64,000 nt of DNA from Mangrovicoccus algicola (GCF_014903745.1 NZ_JACVXA010000010.1:34897-98896); one strand, 5' to 3'; numbered from the stretch's first letter, positions 1 to 8,403 are shown. Notes: a model not told the origin generated them from the letters alone. A program made the numbers and translations.

Positions 1-520
1 ACGGGATGATGACCTGACCGGCATTCTCCGGCGCCCAGAGCGAGGCCCAGCTGGACACGCCGCCGGGGGCGAAATCGGTGTTGTAGGCGACCCCGGCCCA
101 GGGCTGGACATAGTTGCACCACATCCCGTCCATGTGGACGGCATCCGGGCGCAGATCGGCCATGTTCGGCACCGCATCCGCCGTGATCGGGCTCAGCAGA
201 TCCGCCTCGACCGCCTGGATCATCACCGGGTCGTCCATCTGCACGACCGACAGGTAGGGGCGGTCCTTGTTGGAGGCCATCTTCTCCAGGTTGACGGAGG
301 ATTTCGTGCCCTCGAACAGGATGTCCGCGCCGATCGCCGATTTCATGTGCGGCGCGACGATCTCTTCCATCCAGGCGGTGTGGCTGCCGGCGCATCCGAT
401 CACGATCTCGCTGGTCTGGGCGCGCAGGATCGCCGGGGCGGCCAGGGTGCCGAGGGTTGCGAAGGCCGAACTCCTGAGCAGCGTGCGGCGCGTCAGGCCG
501 CGTGTTCCGTGGCGGGTCAT
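1..520 (-). CDS. ABC transporter substrate-binding protein, N-terminal part (cut by window edge)
   Basis: Periplasmic solute-binding protein of the spermidine/putrescine-like (PBP2) type; only the first 173 residues lie in the window. It starts at the ATG at 520 with AAGGAG just upstream. The N-terminus holds a Tat-type leader: twin arginine in TRRTLLR at about residues 10-16, a hydrophobic stretch, and a likely cleavage after LRA near residue 34. The mature part begins EIVIGCAGSH, with the VAYNTD motif near residue 150 that is usual in this family. It is divergent from the amidohydrolase at 714, and both share the control region 521-713 with two or three copies of a GntR-type palindrome. The other transporter genes must lie beyond the left edge. 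The substrate is unknown; the neighbours suggest a cyclic amide or a similar nitrogen compound. Confidence 0.85.
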   Translation of the reverse strand, partial: MTRHGTRGLTRRTLLRSSAFATLGTLAAPAILRAQTSEIVIGCAGSHTAWMEEIVAPHMKSAIGADILFEGTKSSVNLEKMASNKDRPYLSVVQMDDPVMIQAVEADLLSPITADAVPNMADLRPDAVHMDGMWCNYVQPWAGVAYNTDFAPGGVSSWASLWAPENAGQVIIP

Positions 521-570
521 TGATGGTGCTCCTTGCTGTCCCCCGGGGATCGGGGCCGGTTTGATCCAGA

Positions 571-582
571 ATGGAATGCCAT
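571..582. promoter_or_regulatory. Probable GntR operator, copy 1
   Basis: ATGGAATGCCAT is a 12-bp imperfect palindrome (10 of 12 positions symmetric). It sits directly against a perfect TTGACA hexamer at 583-588, a likely -35 box for the amidohydrolase. The same box recurs at 677-688, 714-725 and 2739-2750, always next to genes flanking the GntR gene. Its assignment to that regulator is inference. Confidence 0.6.
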
Positions 583-612
583 TTGACAAAGACCGTCTTC
601 GCGGGGCTTATT
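583..612 (+). promoter_or_regulatory. Candidate sigma70-type promoter of the amidohydrolase gene
   Basis: TTGACA at 583-588 is followed after 17-18 bp by a weak -10 (GCTTAT or CTTATT, 606-612). Transcription would start near 619 and give a leader of about 95 nt that contains the operator copies at 677 and 714. A repressor bound at 571-582 would touch the -35 box. The -10 is poor, so the assignment is tentative. Confidence 0.4.
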
Positions 613-676
613 CCATGAAAACCGGCCAATTCCGACTGAATTTCTCAAAATGATGCAAAAAAAGGCAGGCCTGAAG

Positions 677-688
677 ATGGCATGCCAT
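677..688. promoter_or_regulatory. Probable GntR operator, copy 2 (perfect palindrome)
   Basis: ATGGCATGCCAT is a perfect 12-bp palindrome and the best copy of the four. It lies between the candidate promoter and the start of the amidohydrolase gene, in the divergent region shared with the solute-binding protein gene. Confidence 0.65.
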
Positions 689-713
689 CATGGTAAGCGA
701 GAGGAAACCCACA

Positions 714-725
714 ATGGGATGCCAT
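714..725. promoter_or_regulatory. Probable GntR operator, copy 3, overlapping a start codon
   Basis: ATGGGATGCCAT begins at the A of the amidohydrolase start codon. The following bases make a 12-bp direct repeat, ATGCCATTTGAC, with 576-587. Part of this match could be coding constraint (Met-Gly-Cys-His), but identity over 12 bp to the upstream copy argues for a site. Confidence 0.5.
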
Positions 726-2027
726 TTGACGAACCTGTCCCTGCTCTGCCCCGAGACGGGGCTGGCGCGCGACTCGGATCTGCTGATCGGCGATGACGGC
801 CGCATTGCCGCGCAGGGGCGCGGCCTGGCGACGCCTGCCGGTTTCACGCGGCTGGACGCGCGCGGGGCCCTGTGCCTGCCGGGGCTGGTGAACACGCATA
901 ACCATTCGCCCCTGATGGCGGTGCGCGGCATGGTGGAGGATCGCGGCTTCGCCCCCGCCTATATCCCCGGCGTGCCGCAGGGCCACTGGCTGTCGCAGGA
1001 AGAGACCCTTGCGCTGGCGCGGCTGGGCGTGATGGAGATGCTGACCGCGGGGGCCACGACGATCGTCGATTACTATCGCTGCCCCGAGGCGCTGGCACTT
1101 GCGGCGGAGGAATTCGGGCTGCGCGCCATGGTCGGCGGCCGCGTGATGGACATGGACAGCGCCGCGCTGGCGCGCGGGGAATTCGTCGAGGACCGGGCCC
1201 TGGGCGAGGCGACGCTGGGCGCGGCGCTGGAGGTCATGGAGCGCTGGGACGGGAAGGGGCGGATCTCGGCGATCCTCGCGCCGCATGCGCCCGACAGCTG
1301 TTCGCGCCGCATCTTCGCCGAGATGCGCGACCTGGCGCAGGCCGGGGGACGGCAGATCCACACCCATCTGAGCCAGTCGCCGATGGAGGTGGCGCAGATC
1401 CGGGCACGCGAGGGCATGACGCCGACCGAGTTCCTGGACGATCTGGGGTTGCTGTGCCCGGACCTGATCGCCGCGCATTGCATCTTCATGTCCGAGGACG
1501 ACATCGCCCGTTTCGGCGCGGCGGGGTCGGTCGTGGCCCATGCGCCGATCGGCAATGCCTCCTTCGGGGCGGCCGCGCCGATCCGCGCGCTGCAGGAGGC
1601 CGGTGCCGCGATCACGCTGTGCACCGATACCAAGTCGGCCGACATGTTCGAGGCGATGCGCATGGCCCTGGCGGCGGCGCGCTGGCGGGCGGGGCCGCTG
1701 CAATTCGAATTCGACGCGCGCGAGGTCTTCGGCTGGGCCACGACCGCCGGGGCAGCGGCGCTGAAGGGCCACGCGGCAACCGGGCGGCTGCGTCCGGGCG
1801 ACCCGGCCGACCTGATCCTGCTGGACCCGGAGGCGGCCAACCTGCGCCCGGTGATCGACGGGTTCGGGATCGTCGCCCATTCCGGCAGCGCGGCCAATGT
1901 CACCGACGTGATGGTGGCGGGCGAATGGCTGGTGCGCGACCGCCGCCCGACCCGCGTCGATCCCGCCGAGGTCGTCGCCACCGCCCAGGCGGTCTGCGAG
2001 GGATTGTGGCGGCGGGCTCAGCCGTGA
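714..2027 (+). CDS. TRZ/ATZ-type amidohydrolase (metal-dependent deaminase/hydrolase)
   Basis: 437-residue cytosolic amidohydrolase of the chlorohydrolase/S-adenosylhomocysteine-deaminase group, a TIM barrel that removes amino groups or opens amide bonds on nitrogen rings. Metal ligands are visible: H62 and H64 in THNHS, H218 in HTHLS, H255 in AHC, and D305 in CTD, where deaminases usually read GTD. I chose the ATG at 714 because GAGAGGA lies 8 bp upstream; an in-frame ATG at 690 has no such site. The last codons overlap the convergent GntR gene by 10 bp. Neighbours (GntR, a hydantoin-racemase-like protein, two dehydrogenases, an ABC binding protein) suggest catabolism of a cyclic or amidated nitrogen compound. 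The exact substrate cannot be read from the sequence. Confidence 0.88.
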   Translation: MGCHLTNLSLLCPETGLARDSDLLIGDDGRIAAQGRGLATPAGFTRLDARGALCLPGLVNTHNHSPLMAVRGMVEDRGFAPAYIPGVPQGHWLSQEETLALARLGVMEMLTAGATTIVDYYRCPEALALAAEEFGLRAMVGGRVMDMDSAALARGEFVEDRALGEATLGAALEVMERWDGKGRISAILAPHAPDSCSRRIFAEMRDLAQAGGRQIHTHLSQSPMEVAQIRAREGMTPTEFLDDLGLLCPDLIAAHCIFMSEDDIARFGAAGSVVAHAPIGNASFGAAAPIRALQEAGAAITLCTDTKSADMFEAMRMALAAARWRAGPLQFEFDAREVFGWATTAGAAALKGHAATGRLRPGDPADLILLDPEAANLRPVIDGFGIVAHSGSAANVTDVMVAGEWLVRDRRPTRVDPAEVVATAQAVCEGLWRRAQP

Positions 2028-2713
2028 AGGGCCGGATCCAGAAGCGCCGCGACGCTTTCCCCGGTATGCGCCAGGTGACGGCGCCAGACGGCCTCGGCCG
2101 CCCCGGCGTCGCGCGCGCGCAGCGCCTCCATGAGGATGCAGTGCTCCTCCACCGCCTGGCGCAGCCGCGCCGGGTCCATGATCGCCAGATAGCGCCCGCG
2201 CCGCGCCCGCGCGATCAGCCGCCGGTGGGTCGCCTGGATCACCGGATTGCCCGCGCGTTCCACGATCAGGTCGTGGATCGCCGAATTCGTGTCGAAATAA
2301 TCGGTATGGTTGCCGATCTTGTGAAAGACCAGCATCCGGTCATGCAGCTCTTCCAGCTCCTCCATCTCCGCCGCCCCGGCCGCCCGGGCCAGCCGCCCCG
2401 CAGACAGGCTCTCCAGCGCGGCGATCACCTCGAAGAGGTCCAGCGCTTCCTGGGCGCCATAGGCCGTGACCACCGCGCCCTTGTTGCGCGAAATCTCGAT
2501 CAGCCCGTCATTGCGCAGCAGCTTCAGCGCCTCGCGCACGGGCGTGCGCGACAGGTTCAGCTCGGCCGAGATCTTGCGTTCCACCAGCCGTCCGCCCGGG
2601 GCGATCTCGCCCTTGACGATGCGGTCGCGCAGCACGTCGGCCACCCATTCGGCAATGGCCGTCGGCGTGGCGGCGGCGGGAAGGTCGGGATCGGTGGGAT
2701 CGGGAAGGGTCAC
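2018..2713 (-). CDS. GntR-family regulator, FCD subfamily
   Basis: 231-residue transcription factor. The winged helix spans about residues 15-83, with the typical RTPVREAL turn at 56-63 and GLIEISRNKGA wing at 70-80. An all-helical FCD effector domain follows from about 90 to 220, with the usual acidic and histidine residues that bind a metal. The start is a GTG at 2713; a stop lies five codons upstream in frame, so no earlier start exists. No strong ribosome-binding site is seen. The gene is convergent with the amidohydrolase and divergent from the racemase-like gene. A palindrome at 2739-2750 just upstream fits autoregulation, and three more copies lie before the amidohydrolase. Members of this subfamily are mostly repressors released by small organic acids. 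Confidence 0.9.
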   Translation of the reverse strand: MTLPDPTDPDLPAAATPTAIAEWVADVLRDRIVKGEIAPGGRLVERKISAELNLSRTPVREALKLLRNDGLIEISRNKGAVVTAYGAQEALDLFEVIAALESLSAGRLARAAGAAEMEELEELHDRMLVFHKIGNHTDYFDTNSAIHDLIVERAGNPVIQATHRRLIARARRGRYLAIMDPARLRQAVEEHCILMEALRARDAGAAEAVWRRHLAHTGESVAALLDPALHG

Positions 2714-2738
2714 GGGGCGTTGCCATCATCGCTGCGAT

Positions 2739-2750
2739 ATGGGATGCCAT
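2739..2750. promoter_or_regulatory. Probable GntR operator, copy 4
   Basis: ATGGGATGCCAT lies 26 bp upstream of the GntR start and 64 bp upstream of the racemase-like gene. It is identical to copy 3 at 714-725, and its position between divergent genes fits control of both. Confidence 0.6.
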
Positions 2751-2814
2751 TCTGCCCGGCCCCGCCGCCCTTGGCAATCGCGGAAACGGCCGCCCCATTC
2801 CCCGGAGCCCGCCC

Positions 2815-3549
2815 ATGAGCCTGCGTCTTCTCGCCATCAATCCGAACACCTCCGCGACCGTCACCGAAACCGTCCTGGCGGCCGCGCGCGCCGCCGCGCC
2901 GCCGGGCGTGACCATCGAGGGCGTGACCGGGCGGTTCGGGGCGCGCATCGTCACGACCGAGGCCGAGCATGTCATCGCCGCGCATTCGGCGCTGGATCTC
3001 GCGGCGCATCACGCGGCGGGCTATGACGGGGTCCTTCTGGCGATTTCCTTCGACAGCGGCCTGGCGGCGCTGCGCGCCTCGCTGCCCGTGCCGGTGGCGG
3101 GGCTGACCGGCTCGGCCTGCGCGGCGGCGCTGGCGGGCGGCGCGAAACGGCCCGGCGCGGTGATCCTGGGGGAGACCACGCGCGCCATGTATCACGCGCT
3201 TTTCGCCGGATACGGCGCCGCGCTGGCGGCGGTCGAGGTGGTGGAGCTGGACAGCGTCGACGCCTATATGGATCCCGCCGCGCGCAGCGATGCGGTGGCG
3301 GCGGCGGTGACGCGGCTGGCAGAGGCGGGGGCCGATGCGGCGGTGCTGTGCGGGGCGGCGGTGATGGGCATGGCCGCGCGGCTGGCCCCGGCGGCGGCGA
3401 TCCCGCTTCATGACGGCACGGCGGCGGTGACCGCCTGCCTGCAGGACATCGCCGCCGGGACGCCGCCTGCGCCGCGACAGGCCGGGCTGGGCGAGATCAC
3501 CGGCCTGCCCGCCCCTCTGGCGGCGCTGATCCGCGGCCGCCCGGACTGA
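2815..3549 (+). CDS. Asp/Glu/hydantoin racemase family protein with one catalytic Cys replaced
   Basis: 244-residue protein of the Asp/Glu racemase fold (HyuE group). The family N-terminus INPNTS is at residues 8-13. Known hydantoin racemases use two cysteines (C76 and C181 in the Arthrobacter enzyme, from memory). Here the second is kept, C179 in VLCGAAVMG, but the first position reads AISFDSGL with S78. The protein could therefore be a racemase with reduced or one-sided activity, a decarboxylase or isomerase of the same fold, or inactive. The gene is divergent from the GntR regulator, and the two dehydrogenases follow it on the same strand after an 89-bp gap, so one operon is likely. Hydantoin racemases act beside cyclic amidohydrolases, which matches the enzyme at 714. 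Confidence 0.8.
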   Translation: MSLRLLAINPNTSATVTETVLAAARAAAPPGVTIEGVTGRFGARIVTTEAEHVIAAHSALDLAAHHAAGYDGVLLAISFDSGLAALRASLPVPVAGLTGSACAAALAGGAKRPGAVILGETTRAMYHALFAGYGAALAAVEVVELDSVDAYMDPAARSDAVAAAVTRLAEAGADAAVLCGAAVMGMAARLAPAAAIPLHDGTAAVTACLQDIAAGTPPAPRQAGLGEITGLPAPLAALIRGRPD

Positions 3550-3638
3550 TCCGCCGCGGGGCCGGGGGCGCTGACTTGTCCCCTTGCCCCGGCCGCCGCG
3601 AGGCGCAGAGTGGCCGGGAACCAGCGGGAGGACAGGCG

Positions 3639-4703
3639 ATGGGGCAGGACAGGCAGGACGGGGCACCGCGCGCGGTGCTGATCGGGGCGGGCATGGTGGC
3701 GGCCACGCATCTGCGCGCCTGCCGCGCGGCGGCCGGGACGGTCGCGCTTCACGGGATCATGGCGCGCCGCCCCGAGGCCGCACGGGCCCTTGCGGCGGAG
3801 GAGGGGATCGCGCGGGATGAGCTGCACTTCTATGCCACGGCCGAAGAGGTCGCCGCCGATCCGCAGGTGGATTTCGCCATCATCGTCACGCCCCCCGATG
3901 CGCGCGCCGCGCTGATCGCGCCCCTGGCGGCGGCGGGCAAGCACGTGCTTCTGGAAAAGCCCGTGGCGCGCGACCTGGCCGAGGCCGCGGAAGTGGTCGC
4001 GATCTGCGAGGCGGCCGGGGTGACGCTGGGCCTGGTGTTCCAGCACCGGATGCGCGCGGCCTCGCGCCGGGCCGCCGCGCTGGTCGCCTCGGGCGGGCTG
4101 GGCGCGCTGGGACTGGCCGAGATCCGCGTGCCCTGGTGGCGGGGACAGGACTATTACGACGAACCCGGCCGCGGCACCCATGCCCGCGACGGCGGCGGCG
4201 TGCTGATCACCCAGGCGATCCATGCGATGGACCTGGCGCTGAGCCTCACCGGCCCCGTCACGCGCGTGCAGGCCATGACCGCGACGACGCGGCTGCACCG
4301 GATGGAGGCGGAGGATTTCGCCGCCGCCGGGCTGGGCTTCGCCTCGGGGGCGGTGGGGTCGCTCTATGCCGCCACCGCCGCCTTTCCCGGCGGCGAGGAC
4401 TCGATCGCGCTGCATTTCGAGAAGGCCAGCCTGACCCTGTCGGCCGGGCATCTGGCGGTGCGCTGGCGCGACGGGCGCATCGAGGAGGCAGGCAGCGGGA
4501 CAGGCTCGGGCGGGACCGCCGATCCGATGGGCTTCGGCCATGAATTGCACCAGGCGGTGATCGAGGATTTCGCCGCCGCGATCCGCGATGGCCGCCCCCC
4601 CGCCGCCACCGGGCAGGCCGCGCTGGAGGTGCATCGGCTGATCGAGGCGACCACCGTCTCGGCCCGCGACGGGCGGATCTGGCTGGCGGAGGATGCGGCA
4701 TGA
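3639..4703 (+). CDS. Gfo/Idh/MocA family NAD(P)-dependent oxidoreductase
   Basis: 354-residue dehydrogenase of the glucose-fructose oxidoreductase/inositol dehydrogenase family. The Rossmann motif GAGMVA lies at residues 16-21, the EKP motif with the catalytic-region lysine K107 at 106-108, and the C-terminal-domain motif GGGVLITQAIHAMD at 185-198. I placed the start at the ATG at 3639 because GGGAGG lies upstream at about 3626-3631; longer in-frame starts lack a site. Its stop overlaps the start of the next family member by 4 bp (ATGA), so translation is coupled. These enzymes oxidise a sugar, inositol or imino compound; the substrate is not evident. Confidence 0.9.
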   Translation: MGQDRQDGAPRAVLIGAGMVAATHLRACRAAAGTVALHGIMARRPEAARALAAEEGIARDELHFYATAEEVAADPQVDFAIIVTPPDARAALIAPLAAAGKHVLLEKPVARDLAEAAEVVAICEAAGVTLGLVFQHRMRAASRRAAALVASGGLGALGLAEIRVPWWRGQDYYDEPGRGTHARDGGGVLITQAIHAMDLALSLTGPVTRVQAMTATTRLHRMEAEDFAAAGLGFASGAVGSLYAATAAFPGGEDSIALHFEKASLTLSAGHLAVRWRDGRIEEAGSGTGSGGTADPMGFGHELHQAVIEDFAAAIRDGRPPAATGQAALEVHRLIEATTVSARDGRIWLAEDAA

Positions 4704-5731
4704 GCGGGACATTGAAATTCGCGGCGCTGGGGCTGGATCACGGCCATATCCTGGGCATGGCCGAGGGCATGGCGGCGGCCGGGGCGGAATTCGCGGGCTA
4801 TTGGGGCACGGGCAGCCCGCCGCCGCTGGAGAAGCTGCGCGCGCGCTTCCCCGATGTGCCGCAATGCGAGGACATGGCGCAGATCCTCGGGGATCCGTCC
4901 ATCGGTCTGGTGCTGATCGCCGCCATCCCCGACGAGCGCGCCGCGCTTGCCATCGCCGCGATGGAGGCGGGCAAGGACGTGATGGTCGACAAGCCCGGCT
5001 GCACCAGCGCGGCGCAGCTGGCCGCGCTGCGCGACTGCGTCGCGCGCACCGGACGGATCTGGTCGGTGAATTTCTCAGAACGCTTCCGCGTGCCCTCGGC
5101 CACGCGCGCGGGCGAGCTGATCCGCGCGGGCGCCATCGGCGAGGTGGTCAATACCGTCGGTCTGGGGCCGCACCGGCTGGAGGCGCCGCGCCGCGCGCCC
5201 TGGTTCTTCGAGCGCGCCCGCTATGGCGGCATCCTGACCGACATCGCCTCGCACCAGATCGACCAGTTCCTGCATTTCACCGGGGCCGAGACGGCCGAGA
5301 TATCGATGGCCACGGTCGCCAACCGCGCGCATCCCGAATATCCCGGCTTGCAGGATTTCGGCGAACTGGCGCTGCGCAGCCCGCGCGCCACCGGCTATGT
5401 GCGGGTCGACTGGTTCACGCCCGGGGCGCTGCCGGTCTGGGGCGACGGGCGGGTGACGATCCTGGGGACCGAAGGCTATATCGAGCTGCGCAAGTACCTG
5501 GATCCCGGCCACGGGCCGCAGACCGACACGCTGATCCTGGTCAATGGCACCCGGATGGAGCGGATCGACTGCCGCGATGCCGGGCTGCCCTATTTCGCCG
5601 CGCTGGCCGCCGATATCCGCGACCGGACCCAGACCGCGATGGCCCAGTCCCATGCCTTCGAGGTGATGCGCCTGGCACTGGAGGCGCAGGCGCTGGCCGA
5701 AGGCGGCACGGTCTGGGCACAACCGGACTGA
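4700..5731 (+). CDS. Gfo/Idh/MocA family oxidoreductase (second copy, divergent)
   Basis: 343-residue relative of the upstream protein, with ATGA overlap. The N-terminal nucleotide-binding loop reads GLDHGHI (residues 11-17) instead of the usual GxGxxG, as in a subgroup of this family. The DKP motif with K98 takes the place of EKP, and GGILTDIASHQIDQF is near residue 180. Two unequal Gfo/Idh/MocA proteins translated together often catalyse successive steps or form a hetero-oligomer. The gene is the last of the 2815-5731 block, and the next gene has its own ribosome-binding site 66 bp on. Confidence 0.88.
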   Translation: MSGTLKFAALGLDHGHILGMAEGMAAAGAEFAGYWGTGSPPPLEKLRARFPDVPQCEDMAQILGDPSIGLVLIAAIPDERAALAIAAMEAGKDVMVDKPGCTSAAQLAALRDCVARTGRIWSVNFSERFRVPSATRAGELIRAGAIGEVVNTVGLGPHRLEAPRRAPWFFERARYGGILTDIASHQIDQFLHFTGAETAEISMATVANRAHPEYPGLQDFGELALRSPRATGYVRVDWFTPGALPVWGDGRVTILGTEGYIELRKYLDPGHGPQTDTLILVNGTRMERIDCRDAGLPYFAALAADIRDRTQTAMAQSHAFEVMRLALEAQALAEGGTVWAQPD

Positions 5732-5797
5732 CCGCCGGGGCGCTTGCATCCGCGGCGCGTCGGTGAAAAATCAGGCGGTCTGCGAAAGGAGCCCGCC

Positions 5798-6955
5798 ATG
5801 CCCCCGTTTCTGCGCGCCCTCGGCCCCGCCGTGCCGCAGGCCCGTCCCGCCGAGGCGCTGCGCGCCGGAACCGGGGCGCTGGCCGGGCTGGCCGTGGCGG
5901 GTCTTGCGGGACAGGCGCTGGCGCCGGTGGCCGGACCGGGGATCGGCCTGTCGCTGATCGCGCCTTTCGGGGCCAGTTCGGTCCTGCTTTTCGCCGCGCC
6001 CAGCAGTCCCCTGGCCCAGCCCTGGCCCGCCGTCATGGGCAATACCCTGGCGGCGCTGGTGGGGGTCGCGGTCTGCCTGCTGGCGGGCGATCCGGTCCTG
6101 CGCGTGGCGCTGGCCGTGGGGCTGGCCATCGCCGTCATGCTGCTGTGCCGCGCGGTGCATCCCCCGGCCGGCGCCGTGGCGATGACCGCCGCGCTCGATC
6201 CCGGGATGGTCGAGCGTCTGGGCTTCGGCTTCGCGCTGGCGCCGGTGGCAACCGGCACCGTGCTGCTGGTGGGGCTGGCGATGATCCATGCGCGGCTGAC
6301 CGGGCGGCACTATCCGATGCGCGGCCTCGCCCCCGCGGCCGGGGCGCCGGGACCCGCACCGGCGGGCAGCGCCGGGCTGAGCGGGGCCGAGCTGGAGTCG
6401 ATCCTCACCCGCTACCGCCAGTCGCTGAATCTGGGCACCGGGGATCTGGCACGGCTGATCGGGGCGGCCGAATTGCAGACGGCGGCGCATCGCGGCGGGG
6501 TGGCTTCGGTCGCGGACATCATGTCGCGCGACCTGGTCACGGTGTCGCCGGACACGCCGCTGGCCGAGGTGGTCGCCCTGTTCCGCCGCCACCGCTTCGC
6601 CTCGCTGCCGGTGACCGGGCCGGGCGGGCGGTTCTTCGGGGTGATCTTCCAGATCCACCTGATCGAGCGGGCGCAGGAGGATGCGTTCCGCGGCGGGCGC
6701 GGCTTTGCCGCTGCCATGCGCCGCCTGACCGACCGCCGCCGGTCCCTCGCGGCGGCCGATGTCATGAGCGTCGCGGGCCCGCGCGCGGTGGCCGCCACGC
6801 CGGTCGCGGCGCTGCTGCCGATGATGGCCGATGCCGCGGTGGATGCCGTGCCGGTGCTGGAGCGCGGCCGCCTGATCGGCATCGCCACGCGCAGCGACAT
6901 CATCCGGGCGCTGGCCCGGCAGAGCCTCGCCGCAGGCGCCGCGCCCCGGGACTGA
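5798..6955 (+). CDS. HPP-family membrane protein with paired CBS domains
   Basis: 385-residue inner-membrane protein. An HPP domain with about four transmembrane helices covers residues 20-165 and contains the name-giving motif at 121-126 (HPPAGA). A cytosolic linker follows, then two CBS domains at about 238-290 and 320-375, which would bind adenine nucleotides and sense energy state. HPP proteins have been linked to nitrite transport in plastids and cyanobacteria, but the role in this group is not settled. The start at 5798 has AAAGGAG upstream. It is convergent with the PepSY gene, with only 18 bp between them. Confidence 0.88.
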   Translation: MPPFLRALGPAVPQARPAEALRAGTGALAGLAVAGLAGQALAPVAGPGIGLSLIAPFGASSVLLFAAPSSPLAQPWPAVMGNTLAALVGVAVCLLAGDPVLRVALAVGLAIAVMLLCRAVHPPAGAVAMTAALDPGMVERLGFGFALAPVATGTVLLVGLAMIHARLTGRHYPMRGLAPAAGAPGPAPAGSAGLSGAELESILTRYRQSLNLGTGDLARLIGAAELQTAAHRGGVASVADIMSRDLVTVSPDTPLAEVVALFRRHRFASLPVTGPGGRFFGVIFQIHLIERAQEDAFRGGRGFAAAMRRLTDRRRSLAAADVMSVAGPRAVAATPVAALLPMMADAAVDAVPVLERGRLIGIATRSDIIRALARQSLAAGAAPRD

Positions 6956-6973
6956 GCGCGCCGCCCGCGCGGA

Positions 6974-8326
6974 TCAGGCCGGGTGCCGGCGGCGCGCGCC
7001 AAGCGCCAGCGCGATCTCCACCGCGGCAATGACCAGCATGGAGAGCCCCACCAGCGGCAGGAGGACCCCCGCCACCAGCGCGATGACCAGCAGGCCCCGC
7101 GGCAGGCGCAGGTCGGCGGGCAGGGCGGGCGCCCCGATCCCGCCCGCGGGGCGGCGCAGCCACCACATCCGGGCCGCGGCGATGGCCATCGCGATCATGC
7201 CGAGGCAGGCCAGCAGCAGCACGACCTGGTTCGCCCGCCCCCATTCCTGGCCCATATGGATGCTGATGCCGCGTTCGGCCATGCGCCCGAACCAGCCCAG
7301 ATCGGCCAGCCCGGCATCATAAAGCACCTCGCCCGAATACTGGTCGAGATGGATCACCCGCTCGCCGTCGATATCCTCGGGATAGGCAGAGGCGGTGAAG
7401 ACCCCCGCAGGCCCCGAGGGCATGGCCAGCGCATAGCCCGGATGGATGCCGCGGGCCTCGACGATCTCGACGATCCGGTCGATCCCGGCAGGCACGCCCT
7501 CATGGCTGCGCGATTGCGGGACCGGCTGGCGCTCGGCGATCCAGGGGGCCTTGTCGGCCACATCCGCCAGGGTCTGGTCCGAGACCGGATAGGCCGACCA
7601 GTAGCCGTCGGGCATCCCCAGTCCCAGCCGGTAGCTGAGATCGTAGAACTGCTTGCCGAAGACGCCCGACCAGGGCAGGCCGGTCACCGCCAGGAAGACG
7701 ATGAAGCCGCCCAGATAGAGCCCGCCCACCGCATGCAGGTCGCGCCAGAAGCCCCGGCCCTTGCGGCGGCGCAGCGTCAGCACGCCGACATTGCGCCCGC
7801 GCGGCCACCAAAGGTAGATCCCGGTCCCCACCAGCAGGATCATCCAGCCCGCGGCCAGTTCGACCAGCCGGTTGCCGAACCAGCCGACATATTCCAGGCT
7901 GTGCAGCTTGCGCACGACATGCATCGCCGGAGACCCGGCAAAGCCGGCATCCCACAGGCTGCCCAGCACCGTGGCATCGTAGGGGTCGACATAGACGGTA
8001 TCGGTCACGCCCTCGGCATCGCGGATGCGGATCCGGGCCGAGCGGTCGGGGGCGGCGGCGGGCAGATAGGCGCGCAGCGTGCCGGGATGCGCCTCCAGCG
8101 CCGCGGCGGACAGCGCCGAGGCGGGCAGCGGCGCCGCCGCCTGCGGCGCGACGAAATGCAGGTGCCGGTAGGCGGCGTCGTTGATCTCGTCCTTGAACAG
8201 GTAGATCGCGCCGGTCACCGCCAGCAGGATCAGGAAGGGCAGGACCAGGAGCCCCGCGACGAAATGCCAGCGCCAGACGGCGCGGTAGAGCCCGGTGCGC
8301 AGCGCGCCCGGAGGGGAAACGGACAT
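6974..8326 (-). CDS. PepSY-associated transmembrane protein
   Basis: 450-residue inner-membrane protein of the PepSY-TM family. The first helix (about residues 18-43, HFVAGLLVLPFLILLAVTG) is the family hallmark; further helices lie near 150, 205, 370 and 420. Periplasmic loops carry the PepSY segments. Family members usually sit beside siderophore receptors or copper genes and are thought to help metal or electron transfer across the membrane. Here it is downstream of SCO and the YcnI-PCuAC fusion on the same strand, separated by a 77-bp gap with a hairpin, so a copper-related role is the best inference. Confidence 0.85.
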   Translation of the reverse strand: MSVSPPGALRTGLYRAVWRWHFVAGLLVLPFLILLAVTGAIYLFKDEINDAAYRHLHFVAPQAAAPLPASALSAAALEAHPGTLRAYLPAAAPDRSARIRIRDAEGVTDTVYVDPYDATVLGSLWDAGFAGSPAMHVVRKLHSLEYVGWFGNRLVELAAGWMILLVGTGIYLWWPRGRNVGVLTLRRRKGRGFWRDLHAVGGLYLGGFIVFLAVTGLPWSGVFGKQFYDLSYRLGLGMPDGYWSAYPVSDQTLADVADKAPWIAERQPVPQSRSHEGVPAGIDRIVEIVEARGIHPGYALAMPSGPAGVFTASAYPEDIDGERVIHLDQYSGEVLYDAGLADLGWFGRMAERGISIHMGQEWGRANQVVLLLACLGMIAMAIAAARMWWLRRPAGGIGAPALPADLRLPRGLLVIALVAGVLLPLVGLSMLVIAAVEIALALGARRRHPA

Positions 8327-8351
8327 GGGAAGCCTCGTGATGTCTGGAACG

Positions 8352-8381
8352 GGCGGACCGCCCCGCCGGGGGAGGTCCGCC
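8352..8381 (-). terminator. Hairpin between SCO and PepSY genes
   Basis: GGCGGACC (8352-8359) pairs perfectly with GGTCCGCC (8374-8381) around a 14-nt loop. No T-run follows on the minus strand, so it is either a weak terminator or an intercistronic stem that lowers expression of the PepSY gene. Confidence 0.4.
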
Positions 8382-8403
8382 GGATCTGGCCGGGCGCGCG
8401 CGC

